64,000 bases of DNA, taken from NCBI GenBank assembly GCA_040079795.1, contig JBEBJQ010000005.1, forward strand, positions 1-64,000. The letters are read 5' to 3'. Below, one piece after another: positions 18,728 to 26,379 of the stretch. The DNA comes from SXIZ01 sp040079795 (GTDB taxonomy: Bacteria > Pseudomonadota > Gammaproteobacteria > Methylococcales > Methylomonadaceae). Below the pieces are notes generated by a model that saw nothing but the letters and a program-made list of their open reading frames with translations, was not told the origin of the DNA and did no database searches. How positions within the stretch are numbered: position 1 is the stretch's first letter; every line of letters begins with the position of its first letter. The translations under genes and the position numbers were made by a program.

Positions 18728-19332
18728 AAATTATCTGCGGCATAAAAGCTCGCTAACTCGGTAATCCTATCTAGCATATCTAAATCATTTTGAGAAAAAG
18801 AGGCTCCAAAAGCATTAGCATGTTGATAAAAGGACGGGGATGCTATGATTTCTTTAGATTTGGCATCCATGTAAGAAACTTGTAAAATCACTGTCGAGTT
18901 ACCGGCCAACGCACCACAAACAATACATAATAATCCTAAAGCACCTCGCTGACCTTTGGTTACGTACTTGATTTTTTCAATATGAGGTTCAATAATCAAT
19001 GCGTTTTTTGTTTTAGAAATATAGTAGTCACTAAATTTTTCAAGGCTTGGAAATATTGGTAGCATATTCTTGTATAAAAGATCATTAAGCATTGTTATGG
19101 CTTTTTTATTACTGTTAGAATTCTGAAATTCAGCAGGGATCGCGAGTGGCTTAATAAACACCTGCTTATATTCAGAAAACTTCTTAGAGGAGTGGTGAAT
19201 AGGCGGCATTTCTTCAGAAAACTTCCCAGAAGACCGATGATTAAGCGAAGCTTCTTCTTGCGGTACATTAGTGGTTGCACAACCGCCCAGCATAAACAGC
19301 ACTAACAATGTTATAACTTTTATTAAATTCAT
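18724..19332 (-). CDS. Putative lipoprotein of unknown function
   Basis: A 202-residue protein with a lipoprotein signal peptide (LVLFMLGGC, Cys at about 18). A short internal near-duplication follows (SSGKFSE and SSKKFSE, 14 residues apart). The rest includes a beta-rich region with IEPHIEKIKYVTKGQRGALG and a small hydrophobic patch, somewhat like DUF4410-type lipoproteins, but I do not assign it. It is the only minus-strand gene in this block and more AT-rich than the ketosynthase genes. Confidence 0.7.
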   Translation of the reverse strand: MNLIKVITLLVLFMLGGCATTNVPQEEASLNHRSSGKFSEEMPPIHHSSKKFSEYKQVFIKPLAIPAEFQNSNSNKKAITMLNDLLYKNMLPIFPSLEKFSDYYISKTKNALIIEPHIEKIKYVTKGQRGALGLLCIVCGALAGNSTVILQVSYMDAKSKEIIASPSFYQHANAFGASFSQNDLDMLDRITELASFYAADNF

Positions 19333-19364
19333 AAACTGGCGGATTCAAATTTTAAGGAAAGACG

Positions 19365-19892
19365 ATGCGATATCATAGACTAACAAGAATTTTTGTGCAT
19401 ATTTTTTATACTGTAATGCTGAGTGGCTGTGGTGCTACGTTGTTGTCCTACAATCCTGAATCCAACCCTAATGTAATTAATGCTATGCAATCAATAAGAG
19501 AAAAAATACTCTCGCAACCCGAAGGGATGTCTCCGGCTGAATTATATGTCGCAGAAAATTTTATTCAAATTAATGGAGAATTTGAAGGTGAAAAATCTCC
19601 TGGTTTAGAAAGTGCTTTTGCAATAATACCTTTTAAATTTATTGATGAATTGACATTGCATCATAAAAATGAATGGTTTTTTGTAACACTCATTAAAAAT
19701 GATGATGGAAACCATAGAGAGCTATTTAGTTATCATTCTTATAATGAAAATGACGCCAAAAAATTTATGGATAGTATAAATACTATGGTGCAACATAAAA
19801 GTGACCCTGATAAACCTATTGTTTTGAATAATCAACCAATATTAATTAGACCTAGTAGATTTACAAAGGCAGATCTTAATTATCTAGATTAA
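19365..19892 (+). CDS. Putative lipoprotein of unknown function
   Basis: A 175-residue protein with a signal peptide and lipobox (VMLSGC, Cys about 22), followed by a mixed alpha/beta domain with no motif I recognise. It is divergently transcribed from the lipoprotein at 18724 (32 bases between starts), so the two may share a promoter region. Base composition is visibly AT-rich relative to the flanking enzymes, consistent with acquired DNA. Confidence 0.7.
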   Translation: MRYHRLTRIFVHIFYTVMLSGCGATLLSYNPESNPNVINAMQSIREKILSQPEGMSPAELYVAENFIQINGEFEGEKSPGLESAFAIIPFKFIDELTLHHKNEWFFVTLIKNDDGNHRELFSYHSYNENDAKKFMDSINTMVQHKSDPDKPIVLNNQPILIRPSRFTKADLNYLD

Positions 19893-19909
19893 GCCTTGGA
19901 GATCAACCC

Positions 19910-20506
19910 ATGACCTTGCAATCTGAACAAGACAATATTTGCATGACCGAAGCCGAATATCTTAGTAGCGAACTAAGGTCTGAAGTAAAACGTGAATATT
20001 TCGATGGTTATATTTATGCAATGACCGGAGCGAGCGCAAACCATGCTCGGATAATTGGTAATGTTTTTAGTGAATTCAGAAATCACTTGAAAGGAATGCC
20101 GTGTGAGTCTTTTATGGCAGACATGAAGGTAAAGGCAGGAAAAAATTACCTGTATCCTGATGTAGTAGTGGACTGCGGAAAAATAGCAGGCGATGAATAT
20201 TTCGTCATATCACCAGTGGTTATTGTTGAAGTGTTATCTAAATCGACCAGAAAAAACGATACCACAAAAAAATTACTTTATTACCTAAACCTGCCGACTC
20301 TCCAAGAGTATGTCCTTATGGAACAAGAGTTTGTATCCATTCAAGTGCTGCGAAAAAGTAAGCATTGGACGCCTGAGTATTATTATCTCGGTGATCAGGT
20401 TACTTTTGAGTCGATTGGCTTAACGCTAAGTGTTGAGGCTATTTATGACCGCGTAGATAATAATGATATGGATGAATTTAGGCAGACTAAACCAATCATA
20501 AGCTAA
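19910..20506 (+). CDS. Uma2-family (DUF820) endonuclease-like protein, copy 2
   Basis: A 198-residue paralogue of the protein at 14950, same orientation, with the same blocks: EVKREYFDGYIYAMTGAS, FRNHLKG, MADMKVK, YPDVVV, VIVEVLSKSTR, LPTLQEYVLMEQ and FESIGLTL. The putative metal-binding Asp and Glu/Lys are retained, so both copies could be active. The pair brackets the ketosynthase/halogenase genes, and the second halogenase-type gene starts 20 bases downstream. Confidence 0.88.
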   Translation: MTLQSEQDNICMTEAEYLSSELRSEVKREYFDGYIYAMTGASANHARIIGNVFSEFRNHLKGMPCESFMADMKVKAGKNYLYPDVVVDCGKIAGDEYFVISPVVIVEVLSKSTRKNDTTKKLLYYLNLPTLQEYVLMEQEFVSIQVLRKSKHWTPEYYYLGDQVTFESIGLTLSVEAIYDRVDNNDMDEFRQTKPIIS

Positions 20507-20525
20507 CCCGCCTAAAAATTTCCTC

Positions 20526-21857
20526 ATGAAACCTACTAATCAAGCCATTCCCTCAAAATGCACTGTCCTGATAATCGGCGGAGGACCTGCCGGGAGCAGT
20601 GCGGCAACCTTGCTGACACAAAGCGGCATTGATGCGGTAGTACTAGAAAAAGCAAACTTCCCTAGAAATCAGGTGGGGGAAAGCCTGATCCCCCATTTCT
20701 GGCAATTCGCCGACTTATTAGGCGTTACGGATAAAATTCAGCAGGAAGGCTTCGTCGTTAAGTCGGGTGGCTTAGTGGCCTGGAACGATAAAGTTCACCA
20801 TATCAAATTTTCCGAGTATGGCTATACCCGCCCTGGCTTGCATGTTGAGCGGGATATTTTTGACAGTCTGTTGTTGGATCATGCGGAATTCTGTGGCGCG
20901 GTTGTTTTTAATCAGGTGGCGGTTAAGCAGGTCGATTTTGCTGATGCAAATCAGCCTAAAGTGCATTATCTGGATAAGCGCGGCGATACTAATGTTAAAG
21001 GGGTTATTGCTTGCCAGTATGTGATTGATGCCAGCGGTCATAGCTCGTTTCTGGCAGGGCAATTTGGTTCCCGGCAAATTATTGATTCCAGTCTAAATTT
21101 TTTATCGCTATGGGGTTATTATCATAATTCCTTGTATGTGGGCGCAGATCGCCGTAGCCATACTACAGCTGATTTAAAAACCAGTGCGCCAGTTACCTTT
21201 GTGATGTCTTATGCAGACGGCTGGATCTGGCATATCGTGTTGCGCGAAAAAACCAGTGTCGGTTTGATTGTGCATACCGATAAAACTAAAGGCATGGATA
21301 AAGCCCAGCGTGAGGCGTTTTTTAAACACACCTGCGCTAACCTGACGCATTTAAAGCATTTATTGGCAGAGGCAGAATTTATCGAAGGTTCGTTAGAATT
21401 CCGGCCGGATTATTCATATTATTCCACGCGGATTTGTAGCGAAAACTACTATTGCATCGGTGATGCCGCAGCGTTCGTCGATCCGATCTTTTCACATGGC
21501 ATTCAAAATGCCTTTTACAATGCGACGCTCGCGACACTGGCTATTAAAGAGGCACTGAAAAATCCCGCACAGCGCAAGCGTTACAGCCAATTGTGCGAAA
21601 GCCGCATGCAGCAGTTTTATGGTTTTTCCAGAGCTTTGGCGTTGGGAGATTATGGTTCTAATGGTGTTAACCCGGCGTTAGTCAAGCCGCTGATGCAAGC
21701 GATGCCAACTTTAGAGCTGGAGCTGACTTTTTGCGTTGCGCATGTTACCAACCGTTCTGAAAATTTTATTCGACTCGCTAAAGAAGCGGGCATTTGGGAT
21801 AACTTTGAACGCCAGCATCAGCAGCAGGTTAATGAGGCCATTGTGCTTGATTTTTAA
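20526..21857 (+). CDS. Flavin-dependent halogenase-type monooxygenase, copy 2
   Basis: A 443-residue FAD protein with IGGGPAGSSAATLL, FPRNQVGESLIP, and a VVKSGGLVAW block matching the lysine-containing loop of CmlS/PltA-like halogenases. GWIWHIVL stands where WxWxIP is expected (Pro replaced), followed by GDAAAFVDPIFSHG. It differs from the first copy by family branch, with a longer C-terminal part (about 40 residues). Halogenase versus other flavoprotein monooxygenase is open because of the altered motif. It is probably co-transcribed with the Uma2 gene upstream. Confidence 0.75.
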   Translation: MKPTNQAIPSKCTVLIIGGGPAGSSAATLLTQSGIDAVVLEKANFPRNQVGESLIPHFWQFADLLGVTDKIQQEGFVVKSGGLVAWNDKVHHIKFSEYGYTRPGLHVERDIFDSLLLDHAEFCGAVVFNQVAVKQVDFADANQPKVHYLDKRGDTNVKGVIACQYVIDASGHSSFLAGQFGSRQIIDSSLNFLSLWGYYHNSLYVGADRRSHTTADLKTSAPVTFVMSYADGWIWHIVLREKTSVGLIVHTDKTKGMDKAQREAFFKHTCANLTHLKHLLAEAEFIEGSLEFRPDYSYYSTRICSENYYCIGDAAAFVDPIFSHGIQNAFYNATLATLAIKEALKNPAQRKRYSQLCESRMQQFYGFSRALALGDYGSNGVNPALVKPLMQAMPTLELELTFCVAHVTNRSENFIRLAKEAGIWDNFERQHQQQVNEAIVLDF

Positions 21858-21880
21858 TCATAAAAAGGAGTGGTTCAGCT

Positions 21881-22294
21881 ATGTATAAAATTGTTATTGC
21901 AGCTTGCTTGTTACTGCTCTGGCTGGATATGCCGGTTCAGGCCAATGTCATGGTCACTCTCACACCTGCATCTGGGCAAGTTAACATAGGCCAGACTGTC
22001 GGCGTCGCTATTGATATTTCAGGTCTTGATAGCAGCGTAGCACTCAGTAGCTATGATTTGAGTCTGGGCTTTGATCCTGCATTATTGCACTTCGATAGCG
22101 CCGTCTTCGGTGACCCCGTATCAGGGGATCAGCTTGATCTTGCAGGTCTGGGCGTTAACTTCCCTAGCGCAACAGAAGGGGCCGGCTTGATCAACTTGAT
22201 TCAATTCTCCCTCGATAGTTCTGCGGACTTGCTCAACTTGCAAATGGATCAATTCACCCTCGCAACAAATAGCCGTTACTTTAAATTACCCTGA
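21881..22294 (+). CDS. Secreted cohesin-domain-like protein, C-terminally shortened
   Basis: A 137-residue protein with a signal peptide (1-21, ending VQANV) and a beta-sandwich of the cohesin type often seen in PEP-CTERM proteins: VTLTPASGQVNIGQTVGV, LSSYDLSLGFDPALLHF, INLIQFSLDS, DQFTLAT. Family members normally continue after TLAT with another strand, a linker and a VPEP-type membrane anchor; here it ends after eight unrelated residues. It is either a degraded remnant or a naturally short secreted protein. SD AAAGGAG is present. Confidence 0.65.
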   Translation: MYKIVIAACLLLLWLDMPVQANVMVTLTPASGQVNIGQTVGVAIDISGLDSSVALSSYDLSLGFDPALLHFDSAVFGDPVSGDQLDLAGLGVNFPSATEGAGLINLIQFSLDSSADLLNLQMDQFTLATNSRYFKLP

Positions 22295-22303
22295 GTACTA
22301 AAA

Positions 22304-23050
22304 ATGACGTTACAGACGCAACCTAAAAACATCCTGATTACCGGCTCGGCAAAGCGTATTGGTGCCGCCTGTGCGCGTTTGTTACATGCAGAAGGCTTTA
22401 ATATTATTGTGCATTATCATTCATCCGAAGCGGAAGCGCGTAAGCTCACAGAAGAATTGAATGGGCGGCGACCAGATTCAGTCATCATGTTACAAGCTGA
22501 CTTGTTGCGTTTGGAGGAGTTGGATAATTTGGCAACGAAAGCGCAATCAGCTTGGGGTGGTATAGATGTATTGGTGAATAACGCCTCGATGTTCTACCCT
22601 CAAACGGTTGCTGACACCGCTGAACAAAATTGGGACGAGTTATTGGGCAGTAACCTTAAAGCGCCTTTTTTTCTGGCAAAAGCATTGGAAAGTACATTGT
22701 GCAAGAGGCAGGGCTGTATCGTTAATATGGTGGATATTCATTCCGAGCGGGGATTACCGGGCTATCCGGTTTGTAGCATCGCCAAAGCAGGGCTCGAAGC
22801 CATGACCCGGGTTCTGGCCAAGGAGTTTGCGCCTGAGGTTCGGGTTAATGGGGTTTCACCAGGCGCTATTTTATGGGCGGAACATGATTCAGACACAGGC
22901 CGGCAAGCGGAAATATTACGGCGCATAGCCTTACAGCGCTTGGGCGATCCTCTTGATATTGCCAAAGCGGTGCGCTTTTTGATCCAGGACGCACCCTACA
23001 TTACCGGTCAAATTATTAAAGTGGATGGCGGCAGAACTTTAAATTGTTGA
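22304..23050 (+). CDS. folM: Pteridine reductase (FolM/PTR1-like SDR)
   Basis: A 248-residue short-chain dehydrogenase. The cofactor motif is TGSAKRIG (TGxxxRxG, as in pteridine reductases rather than TGxxxGxG of FabG). It also shows NNASMFYP, a catalytic YPVCSIAKAG with YxxxxxK spacing, and VNGVSPGAILW, a pteridine-reductase signature. It would reduce dihydrobiopterin/dihydromonapterin-type pterins. The 3' end overlaps convergently with folK by 12 bases, and folB follows, so a folate/pterin context supports the call over a role in the upstream halogenase cluster. Confidence 0.82.
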   Translation: MTLQTQPKNILITGSAKRIGAACARLLHAEGFNIIVHYHSSEAEARKLTEELNGRRPDSVIMLQADLLRLEELDNLATKAQSAWGGIDVLVNNASMFYPQTVADTAEQNWDELLGSNLKAPFFLAKALESTLCKRQGCIVNMVDIHSERGLPGYPVCSIAKAGLEAMTRVLAKEFAPEVRVNGVSPGAILWAEHDSDTGRQAEILRRIALQRLGDPLDIAKAVRFLIQDAPYITGQIIKVDGGRTLNC

Positions 23051-23539
23051 TAGCCAATCCGGGTTAATGCGCTGCTGTTGTAAGGCGGTTTTATCAAATG
23101 CTTGCCATAGGCTGGCATAGTCAACGTGTTTAACAGGATGTTGCAAGGTTGGGGCAATTTCAGCCAGTGGTTCAAGTACGAAAGCATAGCGTTCAATTTC
23201 GTCGCGTGGAATCTGCAAGCGCTTATCGTTCAACACTAAATCACCAAACAAAATTAAATCCAAATCCAGGGTGCGGGCGGAAAACTTCTGACAGTCCCGG
23301 GTACGTCCATGTGCCAATTCAATCTCGCGGAGAATGTTAGCGACTTCTTTTGCTGTCAACTCAGTATTAAAGCCGACTATTAAGTTGTAGAAAGCATCCC
23401 CAGCAAAGCCGACTGCGGCAGTTTCATAAACGCTCGATAAGGTGAGTTCGCCAAATTTTTGCTTAAGTGCTTTTAGGCTATTGGGGATATGAATGTCGCG
23501 CTGAATGTTGCTGCCAATACTGACATACGCTGTAGGCAT
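23039..23539 (-). CDS. folK: 2-amino-4-hydroxy-6-hydroxymethyldihydropteridine pyrophosphokinase
   Basis: A 166-residue HPPK that pyrophosphorylates 6-hydroxymethyl-dihydropterin using ATP. Motifs: YVSIGSNIQRD at the start, SVYETAAVGF, FYNLIVGF and the signature SARTLDLDLILFGD, then IPRDEIERYAFVLEPLAEI. It is 3 bases downstream of folB on the same strand, forming a folB-folK pair. Length and motifs are normal. Confidence 0.95.
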   Translation of the reverse strand: MPTAYVSIGSNIQRDIHIPNSLKALKQKFGELTLSSVYETAAVGFAGDAFYNLIVGFNTELTAKEVANILREIELAHGRTRDCQKFSARTLDLDLILFGDLVLNDKRLQIPRDEIERYAFVLEPLAEIAPTLQHPVKHVDYASLWQAFDKTALQQQRINPDWLSTI

Positions 23540-23542
23540 CGC

Positions 23543-23896
23543 TTATTTCTCACCCCGTTCAATTATAATGCCTACGTCGCTGGCGCCACTGATCGCCCCT
23601 TTTTTATTAAGGGTGATTTTAAGCCACGGGACATTAAATTCCGTGCGGATCAAAGTTGCGATTTCTTCGATCAGTTTTTCTACTAAAAGATACTCGCTCT
23701 GTTCTACAAACGAGATAATCCGCTTGGATACTTTTTTGTAATCCAGTGCGTATTGTATATCGTCGGTTGCGGCGGCTTTTTGAATGTCGTAGGCCATCTC
23801 AATATCCAAAATTACGGTTTGTTTTGTTACGCGCTCCCAATCATAAATGCCGATGATAGTCTCTATTTTGAGGCCACCTAAAAAAATTATATCCAT
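23543..23896 (-). CDS. folB: Dihydroneopterin aldolase
   Basis: A 117-residue protein with the FolB pattern: IFLGGLKIETIIGIYDWER, VILDIEMAYD, and DYKKVSKRIISFVE...LVEKLIEEIA, ending in the GAISGASDVGIIIER stretch. It cleaves dihydroneopterin to 6-hydroxymethyl-dihydropterin, the substrate of FolK, encoded directly downstream. Divergent from plsY with an 85-base gap that should hold both promoters. Confidence 0.94.
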   Translation of the reverse strand: MDIIFLGGLKIETIIGIYDWERVTKQTVILDIEMAYDIQKAAATDDIQYALDYKKVSKRIISFVEQSEYLLVEKLIEEIATLIRTEFNVPWLKITLNKKGAISGASDVGIIIERGEK

Positions 23897-23981
23897 GCTG
23901 GTTTCCGGTTATTATGTGCGTTGAAACTGCTCAGTATCAGCGAATTATTCTATGGTTACAAGTGTTGATGGGGAAAAATAA

Positions 23982-24554
23982 ATGATTGATTGGTTGTTAG
24001 TGCCGTTGGCGTATTTACTTGGATCGGTTTCCAGTGCCGTGATCGTCTGTCGTGTAATGGGATTTCCAGACCCCCGTGGCCAAGGTTCGGGTAATCCTGG
24101 CGCTACCAATGTGATGCGGATTGGTGGTAAAAAAGCAGCAGCAATCACCTTGGTTGGTGATGCACTAAAAGGGTTAATTCCTGTGTTGCTGGTTCATGCT
24201 GTAGGCGGCTCGGAACTGTTGCTTGCAGTGGTTATGTTGGCTGCTTTCTTGGGCCATTTGTACCCGGTATTTTTTGGTTTTAAAGGCGGAAAAGGGGTTG
24301 CAACAGCTTTGGGACTTTCTTTGGGGGTTTATTGGCTGTTGGGTGTGGCAATCTTAAGTACCTGGTTACTGGTTTATAAGTTAAAGAAAATATCTTCCCT
24401 TTCCGCGCTGGTGGCGGCAGTTTTAGCTCCAGTTTATGCCTGGTTCTTGTTGGGTAGTCCGATTATGGTGGTAACTTTCGGGATTCTTGCGGTGTTGTTG
24501 CTTTGGCGGCATCAGCGCAACATTAAGAATCTTTTGGAAGGAAATGAGTCTTAA
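23982..24554 (+). CDS. plsY: Glycerol-3-phosphate acyltransferase PlsY
   Basis: A 190-residue membrane enzyme acylating glycerol-3-phosphate with acyl phosphate, the first step of phospholipid synthesis. Conserved loops are YLLGSVSSAVI, DPRGQGSGNPGATN (motif 1), GHLYPVFFGFKGGKGVATALG (motif 2), and a C-terminal LLLWRHQRNIKNLL. Several membrane helices. Divergent folB neighbour is the standard folB-plsY arrangement in gammaproteobacteria. Confidence 0.95.
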   Translation: MIDWLLVPLAYLLGSVSSAVIVCRVMGFPDPRGQGSGNPGATNVMRIGGKKAAAITLVGDALKGLIPVLLVHAVGGSELLLAVVMLAAFLGHLYPVFFGFKGGKGVATALGLSLGVYWLLGVAILSTWLLVYKLKKISSLSALVAAVLAPVYAWFLLGSPIMVVTFGILAVLLLWRHQRNIKNLLEGNES

Positions 24555-24631
24555 CTCTTCTTTGTTAATTAGTGTGGTAGCGTTAGTTTCAAAGTAATTT
24601 TACTGGTAAAAAGGCGTGTTTCTTGTTAAAT

Positions 24632-24654
24632 TGTAATTTCGATTCGAAATTACA
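24632..24654. promoter_or_regulatory. 23-bp perfect palindrome upstream of haoA, candidate operator
   Basis: Arms TGTAATTTCGA (24632-24642) and TCGAAATTACA (24644-24654) around one central base, 29 bases before the haoA ATG. The 11-1-11 geometry and AT-rich halves resemble operators of Rrf2-type regulators such as the NO sensor NsrR. The half-site bases are not the classical NsrR ones, so the regulator is not assigned. Confidence 0.6.
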
Positions 24655-24683
24655 GGTTTAAATTGGCTTGAGAGGATGAAGTT

Positions 24684-26279
24684 ATGAGATCTAGACAGTT
24701 ACACAGGATGGTTAGCTTATGGTTGTTGCTAATCGGATTCATGGGAATGGGGGTAGTGTTAGCAGCGCAACCTGATTTCAATGAAATTAAAAAAAATTAT
24801 TACGATACCCATCCTGGTAAAGGTAAACATGGGGAGCTGTGGCAGCCCATTCCGATTCAAAGTTATTGGGATCCCAAAGATTTTTATAAAGCACCCAAAA
24901 CGGTACAGGGTGAATTTGATCGTGATAGCTGTGTCGGTTGTCATGAAGCCAGTAGTCCTGGGGCTTTTCATGCCTGGAAGAGTAGTGTTCATTACGACTT
25001 AAAAGCCATTCGTGCCTTGCAGGATAGTGATGTCAGAGCTTACAAAAAAACAAAATTAACCGAAGTTGAAGCTAACTTGACTAAATTAGGCTTGCTTGAA
25101 TCCGGTAAGCCTTTAGATCAAGTAGGCTGTATTGACTGTCATGGCGGGGTTGGTGCCAAAACGATAGATCATAGTAAAAATCTGGTTATGCCGGATCGGG
25201 CAGCTTGCGGGACTTGCCATTTAAATGAATTCGCAGAGTCTGAGTCTGAAAAAGATCAAGCGTGGCCTCAAAAGCAATGGGATAAAGGCCATCCTTCGCA
25301 TGCTGTGGATTGGGAGGCGAATGTTGAGAATGGCATTTGGGCAGGAATGCCGGAGCGGGAAGTGGCGCAAGGTTGTGACATGTGCCATTACCAGCAAAAC
25401 AAATGTGATGGTTGTCATACCCGGCATACTTTTTCGGTAGCGGAAGCCAGGCAACCGGAAGCCTGTGCCACTTGTCATAATGGTGCAGACCATAATGAGT
25501 TTGAAAATTTCATGATGTCTAAACATGGTACGCAATACCAAACCATCGGTAAGGAAAAATGGAATTTTGAAGTGCCGTTAAAAGATGCGATTGCCAAAGG
25601 TGGCTATACTGCGCCGACCTGTCAAATGTGTCATTTTGAATACCATGGCGAATATTCGCATAATCTGGTGCGTAAAGTACGCTGGGCGTTTAATCCTACC
25701 ACTAAAATTGCGGATAACCTTAAACATCCCTGGTTCGAAGAGCGCAAAAAATCCTGGGTGCAAACCTGTACTTTATGCCATTCCGAAAGCTTTTCTAAAG
25801 CCTATTTGGATACCGCCGACAAAGGCACTATTCAAGGTTTGGGCGTAGAGCAAGCCGCTAAAAAGGTCGTTAATAAGTTGTATGACGATGGCTTACTGGT
25901 TGGACAGAAAACCAATCGGCCTAAACCGCCTAAACCAGAAAAAGACGAAGCAGGTGGATTTTTCCAATTGTTTTGGGCGAAAGGGAATAACCCAAGCCAT
26001 ATCGAACGTCTGTATGCGGATATGTGGGAGCATGATTTGATTAAACACTATAAAGGTATTTTCCACAGCAATCCGGGCGGTTTTACCTATACTGAAGGCT
26101 GGTCAGCGCTGGTGCGGGATTATGCTGAAATTATGGATGAAGATACGCGTTTACGTGAGGGCTCCTCAAGTAAAGCTAGCAAAGCTAACGATGGTGAAAC
26201 TGATAATTCAATTTGGGAAGCGTTGTTGCTGATTTTATTTGGATTAGGCATTGGTTATGCCGTGTTAAAGTCTAAATAA
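24684..26279 (+). CDS. haoA: Octaheme hydroxylamine oxidoreductase, membrane-anchored
   Basis: A 531-residue periplasmic multiheme cytochrome that oxidises hydroxylamine. The signal peptide spans about 1-28. Eight CxxCH sites lie at about residues 83, 149, 175, 231, 241, 261, 313 and 362. The segment HSNPGGFTYTEGW (461-473) carries the tyrosine (about 469) that in this family crosslinks to the P460 active-site heme, marking an oxidising HAO rather than a reductive relative. A C-terminal hydrophobic helix (about 508-526) should anchor it. In methanotrophs this enzyme deals with hydroxylamine produced by methane monooxygenase acting on ammonia. SD GAGAGGA precedes the ATG; haoB follows. Confidence 0.95.
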   Translation: MRSRQLHRMVSLWLLLIGFMGMGVVLAAQPDFNEIKKNYYDTHPGKGKHGELWQPIPIQSYWDPKDFYKAPKTVQGEFDRDSCVGCHEASSPGAFHAWKSSVHYDLKAIRALQDSDVRAYKKTKLTEVEANLTKLGLLESGKPLDQVGCIDCHGGVGAKTIDHSKNLVMPDRAACGTCHLNEFAESESEKDQAWPQKQWDKGHPSHAVDWEANVENGIWAGMPEREVAQGCDMCHYQQNKCDGCHTRHTFSVAEARQPEACATCHNGADHNEFENFMMSKHGTQYQTIGKEKWNFEVPLKDAIAKGGYTAPTCQMCHFEYHGEYSHNLVRKVRWAFNPTTKIADNLKHPWFEERKKSWVQTCTLCHSESFSKAYLDTADKGTIQGLGVEQAAKKVVNKLYDDGLLVGQKTNRPKPPKPEKDEAGGFFQLFWAKGNNPSHIERLYADMWEHDLIKHYKGIFHSNPGGFTYTEGWSALVRDYAEIMDEDTRLREGSSSKASKANDGETDNSIWEALLLILFGLGIGYAVLKSK

Positions 26280-26308
26280 CTTGTTGAAAAATAATATTTA
26301 TTTTACCG

Positions 26309-26337
26309 CGCCTCAAGGTTTTAATAACCTTGAGGCG
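26309..26337 (+). terminator. Hairpin between haoA and haoB (attenuator or processing site)
   Basis: Perfect 12-bp stem CGCCTCAAGGTT / AACCTTGAGGCG with a 5-base loop, 29 bases after the haoA stop. No clean U-run follows (TTATGTTG), so complete termination is unlikely. More plausible roles are partial attenuation or protection of the haoA transcript 3' end, setting haoA above haoB. Confidence 0.6.
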
Positions 26338-26379
26338 TTATGTTGTTTACAAATGAGAGATTAAATTGAATATCGGTCA

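Noticed and set aside
22304..23050. SDR as the ketoreductase (FabG) of the ketosynthase cluster
   Set aside because: The TGSAKRIG cofactor motif and VNGVSPGAILW point to pteridine reductase, and folK/folB are adjacent.
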